From Streptomyces sp. WZ.A104 (GTDB lineage: Bacteria > Actinomycetota > Actinomycetes > Streptomycetales > Streptomycetaceae): a stretch of 64,000 nucleotides of DNA. The notes beneath the pieces are model-generated. The model was not told the DNA's origin. It searched no databases and saw only the letters and a program-made list of their open reading frames with translations. A program made the position numbers and the translations under genes. This document shows, piece by piece, positions 1 through 7,939 of this stretch (position 1 is its first letter; each line of letters begins with the position of its first letter). The DNA lies in assembly GCF_002382885.1 (NCBI RefSeq), contig NZ_NWVL01000011.1:1-64000 (forward strand). The letters are read 5' to 3'.

Positions 1-49
1 CGGGCGCGCGGCCGGCGGGGAGCGTGCGCCCGCGACCCGGCGGCCGCCC

Positions 50-1012
50 GTGCCGCGTACGCCGCAGACGCGGGTGCAGCCCTCCACCCGGCCCGCTCCT
101 GTCGCCGACCCCCGGCTCGCTGAGCGGCCCGGGCCCGCGCTGCCCGGGTACGTCGCCCTGCTCACCGGCGCGGCCGGAATCGCCGGTGGGCTGGCTGTCC
201 TGTGGTGGCGGGGGGCGCTGCCCGCCGCCTGGCAGACCGCCGTCGGGATCGGCCCCCGTACCGACGTGGGCGTCGGGGCGGGCGGCTGGGCGCTGCTCGC
301 CCTCCTGGCCACCGTGGTGCTCCTCGCGCTCGGCGGCCTGGGCCGCGGGCGGGTCGGGTACGCGTGGGTGCTGACGCTCTTCGGCGACTACCGGGGCAGC
401 GTCCGCCGCACCGGCCTCGTCTGGGTCTCGCCCCTGCTGCTGCGCCGCCGTGTCGACGTACGGCTGCGGCACTGGCGCAGCGAACCGCTGCCCGCCGTCG
501 ACGCCAACGGCACCGCACTGCGCGCGGTGGTCCTCGTCGTCTGGCGGGTCGAGGACACCGTGCGGGCCGCCCTCGGTATCGAGGACCACGAGGCATATCT
601 CAGCGCCCAGGTCGAGGCTGCCATGGCCCGGGTCCTGTCCCAGTTGCCCGCCGACGCGTTCCACGAGGACGCCCCGACCCTGCGCGACGCGGAGGCGGTC
701 GGCGACGCTCTGACCCGGATGCTGAAGGCGGACTGCGAACCCGTGGGTGTGGAGGTGTACTCGGCGCAGCCGACCGGCATCGAGTACGCCCCGGAGGTCG
801 CGGCGGCGATGCAGCGGCGGCGGATCGCCGCGATCGACGCCAAGCACCGCGACAGCGTGCTCACCTCCGTGGTGGACGCGGTCGACGACACGGTCAACCG
901 GCTGACCACTCGCGGCATCGTCGAGCTCGACGACTACGAACGCAAGGCCCTCGTCAAGGACTTGACCGTCGCGTTCTACACGGGCCGCAGTGGGGGAGGG
1001 GACGGGGCCTGA
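50..1012 (+). CDS. SPFH/band-7 domain membrane protein
   Basis: About 320 aa. Two hydrophobic segments near residues 33-53 and 79-98 precede a band-7/SPFH (stomatin-like) region from about residue 105 to 290, recognisable by the alternating beta segment (RAVVLVVWRVED), a long Ala/Glu-rich helix and the AIDAKHRDSV stretch. SPFH proteins form oligomeric scaffolds on the cytoplasmic membrane and often organise lipid microdomains or proteases; no specific partner is visible here. The start is uncertain: GTG at 50 is the first start in the window, but the frame stays open to the left edge, so the true start may lie outside. The next gene, a secreted monooxygenase, has its own promoter, so an operon is unlikely. 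The family call is confident; the role is unknown. Confidence 0.75.
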   Translation: MPRTPQTRVQPSTRPAPVADPRLAERPGPALPGYVALLTGAAGIAGGLAVLWWRGALPAAWQTAVGIGPRTDVGVGAGGWALLALLATVVLLALGGLGRGRVGYAWVLTLFGDYRGSVRRTGLVWVSPLLLRRRVDVRLRHWRSEPLPAVDANGTALRAVVLVVWRVEDTVRAALGIEDHEAYLSAQVEAAMARVLSQLPADAFHEDAPTLRDAEAVGDALTRMLKADCEPVGVEVYSAQPTGIEYAPEVAAAMQRRRIAAIDAKHRDSVLTSVVDAVDDTVNRLTTRGIVELDDYERKALVKDLTVAFYTGRSGGGDGA

Positions 1013-1054
1013 GGCGCGGGGGAGCCGGGGCGCGCCGATGGAATACGACGCCCA

Positions 1055-1066
1055 TTGGTCTGGACA
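1055..1066 (+). promoter_or_regulatory. Upstream copy of chitin-responsive direct repeat
   Basis: TTGGTCTGGACA lies 40 bp upstream of the near-identical TTGGTCTAGACC. The 12-bp type TGGTCCAGACCT is the direct repeat known from Streptomyces chitinase promoters. It precedes an AA10 monooxygenase gene, which fits chitin or GlcNAc control. This copy is less symmetric than the downstream one. Confidence 0.5.
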
Positions 1067-1094
1067 TGTTCATGACGTGTCAATAATCTGATAC

Positions 1095-1108
1095 TTGGTC
1101 TAGACCGC
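1095..1108 (+). promoter_or_regulatory. DasR-like operator (dre) upstream of LPMO gene
   Basis: TTGGTCTAGACCGC contains the perfect 10-bp palindrome GGTCTAGACC, which matches the core of the dre site bound by the GlcNAc-responsive GntR regulator DasR. It sits about 140 bp upstream of the AA10 start codon, with no other gene between. Binding is inferred from the motif and the target function. Confidence 0.7.
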
Positions 1109-1247
1109 AGGATGCACCATGCGTCACCTGGCACGTGCAACCGCCGAATCCGTCAACCGGCACGTGCCCATCACACGCACCAAGCGCGCGCAGCATGTCG
1201 AGCAAGGCTCATGGAACCTCCCCCACGTTCTAGAGGAGCGACAGCAA

Positions 1248-1838
1248 ATGCGGAAAAGAGCAAGCGCGGCCGTGATCGGCCTGGCGATAGCGGGCGTCTC
1301 GGTGCTCGCGACCAACACCGCCGGCAGCCACGGCTACACGGACTCCCCCATCAGCCGTCAGAAACTCTGCGCCAACGGCACGGTCGCCAACTGCGGCAGC
1401 ATCCAGTGGGAGCCGCAGAGCGTCGAGGGGCCCAAGGGCTTCCCGGCGGCAGGGCCGGCGGACGGCAGGATCTGCTCCGGCGGCAACGGACGGTTCGCTC
1501 AGCTCGACGACCCGCGTGGCGGCAACTGGCCCGCCACCCAGGTCACCGGCGGGCAGGGCTACAGCTTCCGCTGGCGGTTCACCGCCCGCCACTCCACCAG
1601 CGACTTCCGCTACTACATCACCAAGAACGGCTGGGACTCCACCAAGCCGCTCACCCGGGCCGCACTCGAATCGCAGCCCTTCATGACCGTGCCCTACGGG
1701 AACCAGCAGCCGCCGGCCACCCTGACCCACCAGGGCACGATCCCCACCCAGAAGAGCGGCAAGCACATCATCCTCGCCGTGTGGAACGTGGCGGACACCG
1801 CCAACGCCTTCTACGCGTGCTCGGACGTTAAGTTCTGA
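1248..1838 (+). CDS. Secreted AA10 lytic polysaccharide monooxygenase (chitin/cellulose active)
   Basis: 196 aa, a single-domain copper enzyme that oxidatively cleaves crystalline chitin or cellulose outside the cell. Residues 1-27 form a Sec signal peptide, and cleavage exposes His28 (HGYTDSP), the N-terminal histidine of the copper brace. The second brace histidine is about H115 in TARHSTSDFRYYITK, and the family C-terminal NAFYACSDV supplies the axial aromatic. Six cysteines could form disulfides. The ATG at 1248 is chosen because GAGGAG lies nine bases upstream and the signal peptide begins there, although the frame is open earlier. DasR-like sites lie upstream. By position it resembles S. 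coelicolor SCO2833 (LpmP, linked to hyphal-tip glycan), an inference from remembered synteny. Whether it prefers chitin or cellulose cannot be read from the sequence. Confidence 0.93.
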   Translation: MRKRASAAVIGLAIAGVSVLATNTAGSHGYTDSPISRQKLCANGTVANCGSIQWEPQSVEGPKGFPAAGPADGRICSGGNGRFAQLDDPRGGNWPATQVTGGQGYSFRWRFTARHSTSDFRYYITKNGWDSTKPLTRAALESQPFMTVPYGNQQPPATLTHQGTIPTQKSGKHIILAVWNVADTANAFYACSDVKF

Positions 1839-1864
1839 CGCTCCATCAGTTATCGTGCGGCGCC

Positions 1865-3517
1865 ATGAGGCGTACCGGCACCGTCGCGGAACTCGTACGA
1901 CGTCAATGGGGTGACCACCGGCCCGCCCTGAAGCACGGCCCCACCGTGCTCAGTCATCACCAGGTGGTCGAGGGCGCCGCCGCCCGGGCGGCGCTCCTGG
2001 CGGATCTGCTGCCGAGCCGCAGCGAACCGCACCTCGGCGTACTGCTCGACAACACCCCTGAGTTCCCGATGTGGCTCAGCGCGGCGGCCCTGGCCGGGGC
2101 CGCCGTCGCGGGGATCAACCCCACCCGGCGCGGCCCCGAGCTGGCCCGCGACATCCTGCACACCGAAGCCCCGCTCCTGATCACCGCGCGCGCCCACCTG
2201 CCGCTCCTCGCGGACCTGGAGCTGCCGGGGGTGCGGGTCCTGGTCACCGATACCGAGGCGTACGCCGCCCTGCTCGCCCCCTACGCGGGCGCACGCCCCG
2301 GCGACGCCCGCCTCTCCCCGGTCGGCCCCGGCAGCCGCATGCTCCTCTACTTCACCTCCGGCTCCACCGGCGCGCCCAAGGCGGCGATCTGCACCCAGGG
2401 CCGTCTGGCCGGGGCCGGGCATTCCCTCGCGGGACACTTCGGCGTCCGGCCCGCCGACGTCCACTACATCTGCATGCCGATGTTCCACGGCAACGCGGTG
2501 CTCGCCGGCTGGGCCCCCGCGCTCGCCGCCGGGGCCGCCATAGCCCTGCGCCCCCGCTTCTCCGCCTCCGCCTTCCTCGACGACGTACGCGCCTACGGGG
2601 CGACGTACTTCACCTACGTCGGGCGGGCCGTGCAGTATCTGCTGGCCACCCCCGAGCGCCCCGACGACCGGGAGCATCCGTTGCGCCTGGGCTTCGGCAC
2701 CGAGGCGGGCGCGGTGGACGCGGCCCGGTTCCGGGAGCGTTTCGGTGTGGAGCTGGTCGAGGGGTACGGCTCCTCCGAGGGCGGCGCGGCGATCCAGCGG
2801 AGCCCCGGCACCCCGACGGGCGCGATCGGCCGGGCCGCTCCGGGTGACGACCTGGCCGTCGTCGACCAGGAGACCGGTGCGGAGCGCGCACCGGCCCGCT
2901 TCGACGCGGGCGGCAAGCTGCTCAACGGGGACGAGGCCATCGGTGAGCTGGTCAACCGGGGGCCGACACCCTTCGAGGGCTACTGGCGCAACCCGGAGGC
3001 GGACGCGGAACGGGCCCGGCGCGGCTGGTACTGGACCGGCGACCTCTTCTACCGGGACGCCGACGGCTACCTCTACTTCGCGGGCCGCACCGACGACCGG
3101 CTCCGGGTCGACAGCGAGAACCTGGCCGCCGCGATGATCGAGCACATCCTGGCCCGCTGGGAGGAGGCGGCCGCAGCCGCGGTCTACGCCGTCCCGGACC
3201 CGGTCACCGGCGACCGGGTGATGGCCGCCCTGACCCTCCGGCCGGGCGCGGCCTTCGACCCGGCGGCCTTCACCGCGTTCCTGCGCGCCCAGCCGGACCT
3301 GGGGACGAAGATGGCGCCGCGGTTCGTCCGGATCGTCGAGCGGATGCCGGTCACCGCGACGAACAAGGTCCACCGGGTGGCGCTGCGCAGGGCCGGCTTC
3401 CGCTGTGCGGATCCGGTGTGGTGGGACCGGCACGGCGACGGTACGTACGCACCACTGGACGACGGGAGCCTTGCCGCTCTGCTCGCACAGTACGAGGAAC
3501 GGGGAAGGGCTCTGTGA
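1865..3517 (+). CDS. AMP-forming acyl-CoA synthetase (FadD17-like)
   Basis: 550 aa, an adenylate-forming enzyme of the ANL superfamily that activates a carboxylic (probably fatty) acid as acyl-AMP and then acyl-CoA. The P-loop-like motif YFTSGSTGAPKA is near residue 162, the EGYGSSEGG adenine-binding motif near 299, WTGD near 385, and the catalytic-lysine region ATNKVHR near 500. It is closest in feel to mycobacterial FadD17-type synthetases acting on fatty or steroid-derived acids; the substrate is not determined. The start ATG at 1865 lies 26 bp after the LPMO stop, but the functions are unrelated. A hairpin terminator follows the stop codon. Confidence 0.88.
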   Translation: MRRTGTVAELVRRQWGDHRPALKHGPTVLSHHQVVEGAAARAALLADLLPSRSEPHLGVLLDNTPEFPMWLSAAALAGAAVAGINPTRRGPELARDILHTEAPLLITARAHLPLLADLELPGVRVLVTDTEAYAALLAPYAGARPGDARLSPVGPGSRMLLYFTSGSTGAPKAAICTQGRLAGAGHSLAGHFGVRPADVHYICMPMFHGNAVLAGWAPALAAGAAIALRPRFSASAFLDDVRAYGATYFTYVGRAVQYLLATPERPDDREHPLRLGFGTEAGAVDAARFRERFGVELVEGYGSSEGGAAIQRSPGTPTGAIGRAAPGDDLAVVDQETGAERAPARFDAGGKLLNGDEAIGELVNRGPTPFEGYWRNPEADAERARRGWYWTGDLFYRDADGYLYFAGRTDDRLRVDSENLAAAMIEHILARWEEAAAAAVYAVPDPVTGDRVMAALTLRPGAAFDPAAFTAFLRAQPDLGTKMAPRFVRIVERMPVTATNKVHRVALRRAGFRCADPVWWDRHGDGTYAPLDDGSLAALLAQYEERGRAL

Positions 3518-3528
3518 GGGGGAAAGCA

Positions 3529-3563
3529 CAGTGGGCGGCCTCCGCGAAGGAGACCGCCCACTG
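3529..3563 (+). terminator. Hairpin terminator after acyl-CoA synthetase
   Basis: CAGTGGGCGG at 3529-3538 pairs with CCGCCCACTG at 3554-3563, and an inner CTCC/GGAG stem extends it. It lies between the synthetase stop and the tRNA-Lys on the opposite strand, so it can end both transcripts. There is no T-run, as is usual in Streptomyces. Confidence 0.75.
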
Positions 3564-3570
3564 CGTGTCG

Positions 3571-3644
3571 TGCGCCGTCAGGGACTCGAACCCCGGACCC
3601 GCTGATTAAGAGTCAGCTGCTCTAACCAACTGAGCTAACGGCGC
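3571..3644 (-). tRNA. tRNA-Lys (CTT), copy 1
   Basis: 74 nt on the minus strand. The acceptor stem is GCGCCGT/ACGGCGC with discriminator A, the D-arm has GCTCAGTTGG, the anticodon stem-loop CTGACTCTTAATCAG gives anticodon CTT (Lys), and the T-arm has GGGGTTCGAACCCC. No CCA is encoded. The gene and eight following bases on the 5' flank are identical to the second copy at 14924-14997. Confidence 0.97.
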
Positions 3645-3728
3645 CTGCTGACTCGAAAATAATACCTGGTCCCGAGGGGTGCTGATGACACCCGCCTCCT
3701 TGAGGCCCCGAGAGCCCGGCCCCGGTGG

Positions 3729-4487
3729 CTACAGCGCCAGCGACAGCAGCACCGGAGCGGCCTGCCGGCCCAGGATGTCGGCCGCCGCCCGCAGCCGGTG
3801 CGCGTCCTCGATCGGCAGGGACAGGGCGAGGCAGCCCGCCGAGGCCCCGGCCGTCAGGGGCACGGCCGCGCAGACGGTGCCCACCGCGTACTCCTGGAGG
3901 TCCAGCACCGGGACCGTGGCCGACTGGGCGTCGAGCTGGGAGAAGAGGATCTTCTCGTTGGTGATCGTCCGCGAGGTGAGCCGGGCCGTCTTGTGCCGGG
4001 AGAGGTGATCGCGCCGCCCGTCGTGGTCGAGCTGGCCCAGCAGACACTTGCCGACCGCGCTGGCGTGCGCGGAGGAGCGGAAGTCCACCCACTCGTTCAC
4101 CGCCGGGGTGAGCGGCCCGTCCGCCACCTGCGTCACGCTGATCTCGCCGTCCACATACCGGCTGAGGTAGACCGCCGCGCCGACGGCGTCGCGCAGCTGG
4201 GTCAGGGTGTGCTGGAGCCGGACCTCCAGGGCCTGGCGGCGGGCCGCCCCGGAGCCGAGCAGGAGCAGCGAGGCGCCGATGACGTACGCGCCGTCACTGA
4301 CCTGCTCCACATAGCCCTCGCGGCGCAGTGTGAGCAGGAGCGGGGCGAGGTGGCCGGTCGGCAGGCCCGTCTCGCGGGAGATCTGGGCATCGGTCACACC
4401 GTTGCCGTGCTTGGAGACCGTTTCGAGCACGCGCAGGGCGTACTGCACCGAGTGGAACGGCGCGGTCGGCTCGGGCTTCAATGCCAC
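3729..4487 (-). CDS. IclR-family transcriptional regulator
   Basis: 252 aa. The N-terminal winged helix-turn-helix is at about residues 12-70 (VLETVSKHGNGVTDAQISRETGLPTG), followed by the IclR effector domain with VDFRSSAHASAVGKCLL near residue 138 and the C-terminal AVGTVCAAVPL segment. It starts at GTG 4487 with GGGGA seven bases upstream. It lies downstream of, and codirectional with, the ehu-like ABC operon, so it probably responds to that substrate or a catabolite. A hairpin and a perfect 12-bp palindrome lie between ehuA and this gene, so it may have its own autoregulated promoter. Confidence 0.9.
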   Translation of the reverse strand: MALKPEPTAPFHSVQYALRVLETVSKHGNGVTDAQISRETGLPTGHLAPLLLTLRREGYVEQVSDGAYVIGASLLLLGSGAARRQALEVRLQHTLTQLRDAVGAAVYLSRYVDGEISVTQVADGPLTPAVNEWVDFRSSAHASAVGKCLLGQLDHDGRRDHLSRHKTARLTSRTITNEKILFSQLDAQSATVPVLDLQEYAVGTVCAAVPLTAGASAGCLALSLPIEDAHRLRAAADILGRQAAPVLLSLAL

Positions 4488-4575
4488 GGTGTCCCCCTAC
4501 CAGGTTGTGACCGCAAGCTTTCGCCCCACGATAGCGGCCGAAACCCACCCGCGGGGCGGCAGTTGGCGAGTCAGT

Positions 4576-4610
4576 GGGCGCGCCCCAGGGCTGTCAACTG
4601 GGGCGCACCC
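4576..4610 (-). terminator. Hairpin between ehuA-like gene and iclR
   Basis: CGCCCCAG at 4581-4588 pairs with CTGGGGCG at 4598-4605, and outer GGG/CCC bases extend the stem. It lies downstream of the ABC ATPase stop codon. It may terminate or attenuate read-through into the regulator gene. Confidence 0.5.
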
Positions 4611-4613
4611 GTC

Positions 4614-4625
4614 TGGCATATGCCA
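4614..4625. promoter_or_regulatory. Perfect 12-bp palindrome, candidate operator
   Basis: TGGCATATGCCA is an exact palindrome about 127 bp upstream of the IclR start codon and 30 bp after the ABC ATPase stop. Its AT-rich centre stands out in this GC-rich DNA. IclR proteins bind palindromes of about this size, so it is a candidate autoregulatory site; this is inference only. Confidence 0.4.
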
Positions 4626-4654
4626 ACGTCATGAGCAGGGGGCTAACGGCGAGG

Positions 4655-5512
4655 TCACAGCACTGCGTTGAGGAACTCGCGCGTACGTTCGTGCGACGGA
4701 TCGGAGAAGATTTTTTCCGGCGGTCCGGACTCCACGACCCGGCCCGCGTCGAACATCAGCACCTTCTCCGAGACGTCCCGGGCGAAGTTCATCTCGTGGG
4801 TCACGCAGACCATGGTGATGTCGGTGTTCCTGGCGATGTCCTCCAGCAGCTCCAGCACCCCGGCCACCAGCTCCGGATCGAGCGCGGACGTCACCTCGTC
4901 CAGGAGCAGGATCTCCGGTTCCATGGCCAGGGCGCGGGCGATGGCGACCCGCTGCTGCTGGCCCCCGGAGAGCTGCGAGGGGTGGGCGTCGACCTTCGCC
5001 GAGAGCCCCACCAGGTCCAGCAGCTCCCGGGCCCGGGTCTCGGCCTCCTCTCGGCTCTTGCCCAGCACGCTGACCGGGGCCTCGGTGATGTTCTGGAGCA
5101 CCTTCATGTTCGGGAAGAGGTTGAACTGCTGGAAGACCATCCCGATCTTCTTCCGGGACTCCCGCAGCTGCTTCTCACCCGCGGGCTTCAGGGAGCCGTC
5201 CGGGGCCCGTACGTGCGACAGCGGGGAGCCGTCCACCCAGATCACCCCGTCGCTGACCTTCTCCAGCGTCATCAGCAGCCGCAGGATCGTGGTCTTGCCC
5301 GAGCCGCTGGGCCCGATCAGGGTGACGTGCTCGCCGCGGTCGACGGTGAAGTCCAGCTCGTCCAGGACCACATGGTCGCCGTAGCGCTTCACCACCTTGT
5401 CGAAGCGCACCAGCGGCTCGCCCGTGCGCCCGGCCGCCGAGGCCGCGTCCTCGGGAGTGCCCTGGGAGGCCGGGGCCGCCGTCTTCTTGAGGAGGGAGGG
5501 GTCAGTGGCCAA
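4655..5512 (-). CDS. ehuA: Polar amino acid / ectoine-type ABC transporter ATPase
   Basis: 285 aa ABC ATPase of the polar amino acid (HisP/GlnQ) type. Walker A GPSGSGKTT is at about 67-75, the Q-loop in MVFQQFNLFP, the signature LSGGQQQRVAIARAL, Walker B ILLLDEVTSALD, and the H-loop in VTHEM. It powers the importer encoded by the three genes upstream. The start codon is TTG at 5512, inside the last codons of the permease gene, so the two are translationally coupled. The Ehu (ectoine/hydroxyectoine) name follows from the resemblance of the binding protein and the gene set; a glutamate/arginine-type importer is the alternative. Confidence 0.85.
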   Translation of the reverse strand: MATDPSLLKKTAAPASQGTPEDAASAAGRTGEPLVRFDKVVKRYGDHVVLDELDFTVDRGEHVTLIGPSGSGKTTILRLLMTLEKVSDGVIWVDGSPLSHVRAPDGSLKPAGEKQLRESRKKIGMVFQQFNLFPNMKVLQNITEAPVSVLGKSREEAETRARELLDLVGLSAKVDAHPSQLSGGQQQRVAIARALAMEPEILLLDEVTSALDPELVAGVLELLEDIARNTDITMVCVTHEMNFARDVSEKVLMFDAGRVVESGPPEKIFSDPSHERTREFLNAVL

Positions 5513-6143
5513 GGCGCTTCTCCAGCTTTCTCATCAGCAGCGACGTGGGGTAGCTCGCGACCAGGAAGATCAGGCCGGCGAGGGTGAACACCTCGGTGTA
5601 CGCGAAGTGGTCGGCCCCGTACTTCCGGGCCTCGAAGACCATCTCCTGCACCGTGATCACGGCCAGGAACGGGGTCTCCTTGAACATCGAGATCGCGTAG
5701 TTCCCGAGGGCGGGCAGCACATTGCGCACCGCCTGCGGCAGGATCACGGCCTGCCAGGTGCGCCGGGGCGACAGCGACAGCGCGCGGCACGCCTCCCACT
5801 GCCCCTTCGGTACGCCGTCGATCCCGGCCCGGTAGACCTCCGAGGTGTACGCGGCGTAGTGGACGCCCAGCACCGCGATCCCGATGTACAGCGGCTCCAC
5901 CGAGCTGAACAGCGCTGCGGCCCCCACCAGTTGGACGAGCAGCGGGGTGGAGCGCACGAACTCCGTGACGGCCCGCACCGGGACCGTGACGAACTTGCTG
6001 GGGGCGCGCCCGGCCACCGCGACGGCAAGCCCCAGCACGGCCGCAACCAGAGTGCCGAGCACGGTGGCGAGCAGGGTGACCCGGAACCCTTCCAGCAGCA
6101 GGGGCAGGGACTCCCCGACGGCGTTCCAGTCGAAGCCGTTCAC
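5502..6143 (-). CDS. ehuD: ABC importer permease, EhuD-like
   Basis: 213 aa inner-membrane permease of the HisM/GlnP family with about five transmembrane helices. The EAA loop, which docks the ATPase, is at about residues 117-136 (QWEACRALSLSPRRTWQAVILP). It pairs with the adjacent EhuC-like permease. Its start overlaps the stop codon of the upstream permease gene (6140-6143), and its 3' end overlaps the start of the ATPase gene, so the transporter is one coupled operon. Confidence 0.87.
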   Translation of the reverse strand: MNGFDWNAVGESLPLLLEGFRVTLLATVLGTLVAAVLGLAVAVAGRAPSKFVTVPVRAVTEFVRSTPLLVQLVGAAALFSSVEPLYIGIAVLGVHYAAYTSEVYRAGIDGVPKGQWEACRALSLSPRRTWQAVILPQAVRNVLPALGNYAISMFKETPFLAVITVQEMVFEARKYGADHFAYTEVFTLAGLIFLVASYPTSLLMRKLEKRLGH

Positions 6144-6871
6144 CGGGTACCTCCCACGGCGGTCGCGGTCGTGCTACGGCTCTTGAGCAGGCCCTTGGCG
6201 CCGGTGTCCAGGCCGAGCCGCCGCTTGGCGCCGCGCTCCAGCAGGCTCATCAGCAGGGTCAGCGCGTAGGCCAGGACGAAGTAGGCGGCCAGCAGGGTCA
6301 GATAGGCGGTCAGGGTCTCACCGGTACGGTCGCGCAGCTGCTGGATCACCGTCATCAGATCGGCGGCCGAGATCAGCCACAGCAGCGGGGTGCACTTCAG
6401 CAGCTGGATCAGCAGATTGGTGAAGCTCGGGATCATCTGCACCCAGGCCTGCGGCAGGATCACCTTCCACAGCCGCCTGGCCGGGCTGAGGTTGAGTGCG
6501 ATCGCCGCCTCGTACTGCCCGCGCGGTACGGAGTTGATGGCACCGCGCACCACTTCGGCACCGTACGCACCGTAGTTGAGGCCGAACGCGACGACCCCGC
6601 AGATCAGCGGGGTCAGTTCGTAGCCGGTCAGCAGCGGCATCGCGTAGTAGAGCCAGAACAGCTGGATGTAGAGGGAGGTCCCCCGGAAGAACTCCACGAC
6701 CACCCGGGAGAACCCGCGCGCCAGGAGCAGCTTGCTGCCCGCCATCAGCCCGAGCGCGAAGGCCAGCGCCCCGGCCAGCAGCGCGCCCAGGACCGTGGCC
6801 TCCAGCGTCACCCACAGGCCCGAACGGACCTGGGGGAACTCCTCGACGAGGAGGGAGAAGAAGTCACTCAT
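6140..6871 (-). CDS. ehuC: ABC importer permease, EhuC-like
   Basis: 243 aa permease of the polar amino acid ABC family with an N-terminal region and about five transmembrane helices. The EAA loop reads QYEAAIALNLSPARRLWKVILP near residue 120. It forms the heterodimeric channel with the next permease. It begins at ATG 6871, 18 bp after the binding protein gene. A basic C-terminal tail (RGAKRRLGLDTGAKG) is cytoplasmic. Confidence 0.87.
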   Translation of the reverse strand: MSDFFSLLVEEFPQVRSGLWVTLEATVLGALLAGALAFALGLMAGSKLLLARGFSRVVVEFFRGTSLYIQLFWLYYAMPLLTGYELTPLICGVVAFGLNYGAYGAEVVRGAINSVPRGQYEAAIALNLSPARRLWKVILPQAWVQMIPSFTNLLIQLLKCTPLLWLISAADLMTVIQQLRDRTGETLTAYLTLLAAYFVLAYALTLLMSLLERGAKRRLGLDTGAKGLLKSRSTTATAVGGTR

Positions 6872-6889
6872 GCGTGTGCGTCCGCCCCG

Positions 6890-7792
6890 TCAGCCCTTGC
6901 ACAGATCCGCGGTCTTCAGGTCGGCGGGCGGGATCTCCGTCTCCCCGAACCCGTACGGCTCCAGCAGCTGCACATAGCGCGAGCGGTCCGAGACGATCTT
7001 CTTGAGCTCCCGGTTGAAGGAGTCCCGCAGGTCCTCGTTGCCCTTGCGGAAGACCGCGCCCCCCGGCGAGAACTGCTCCTTGCCGTCGAGCTTCGGCAGG
7101 AACGCCTCGGTGACCTCGGTGTCCGGGTTGGTCTTCGCCAGCCAGCGCAGCGAGATCCCGGTGAGCAGGAACGCGTCGATCCGGCCGCCCTTGACGGCGT
7201 CGGCCCCGTCCTGCGGCTTCTGCAACGTCTTGATCCTGTCCTCGGGGATGCCCGCTCCCTCGGCGTAACTGCCCTCCACCGCACCGGACATCACGCCGAC
7301 GGTGATCCCGGCCTCCTTGGCGGAGGCCAGGTCGGTGATGTTCTTCGGGTTGCCCTTCTTCACCATCAGCGCGGTCGGCGAGATGAACTCCGGCTCGGAG
7401 AAGATCGCGTTGCCGCAGCGCTCCGGGGTGATGGCCATGCCCGCGCTGACCACGTCGTACTTCCCGGCCTGGAGGCCCGGGATCAGCCCGTCCCACTCGG
7501 AGAGCGTCGGCTTCAGCTCATCCACGCCCAGCGCCTTGAAGATCTCCCGGTGCAGGGTCGGGGCCTCGCCCTTCAGTTCCTTGCCCTCCAGGTAGCCGTA
7601 CGGCGCCTCGTTGGCGTACGCCACGCGCACGAAGCCCTGCTTGCGGAGCTTGTCGAGGGCGCCCTCACCGGTCGCGGCGCCGGAGTCGGTCTTGCTGCAC
7701 GCGGTGAGCAGGCCGGGAACGACGAGGAGGCCGCCCACGGCCGCCGTTCCGTTGAGAAAACCCCGGCGGGACAGGTTCGGGAATTCAGCCAT
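6890..7792 (-). CDS. ehuB: Solute-binding lipoprotein, EhuB-like, Tat-type
   Basis: 300 aa periplasmic-type binding protein (family 3) that delivers a small amino-acid-like solute to the permeases. The N-terminus has a twin-arginine motif (SRRGFL, residues 8-13), a hydrophobic core and a lipobox LLTAC with Cys32, so it is probably a Tat-exported lipoprotein anchored to the outer face of the membrane. The binding domain contains WDGLIPGLQAGKYDVVSAGMAITPERC, characteristic of the EhuB (ectoine/hydroxyectoine) group. ATG 7792 is chosen because AGGAG lies ten bases upstream. The hydrolase and deaminase genes usually found with ehu are not in this window, so the actual substrate remains inferred. 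Confidence 0.88.
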   Translation of the reverse strand: MAEFPNLSRRGFLNGTAAVGGLLVVPGLLTACSKTDSGAATGEGALDKLRKQGFVRVAYANEAPYGYLEGKELKGEAPTLHREIFKALGVDELKPTLSEWDGLIPGLQAGKYDVVSAGMAITPERCGNAIFSEPEFISPTALMVKKGNPKNITDLASAKEAGITVGVMSGAVEGSYAEGAGIPEDRIKTLQKPQDGADAVKGGRIDAFLLTGISLRWLAKTNPDTEVTEAFLPKLDGKEQFSPGGAVFRKGNEDLRDSFNRELKKIVSDRSRYVQLLEPYGFGETEIPPADLKTADLCKG

Positions 7793-7939
7793 GGTTCGCA
7801 ATCTCCTGGAGGTCGAACAGTCCGGACAGGGTGAGCGCCTGCCCCGTCCCGTACGTCTATGCAGGAAGCCGGGGCCTGTAACCGAACAGTGGCCGGAAGG
7901 TGACGTTCCCGTGCCCTGGGGCGGGCGGAGGGCGAGGGA

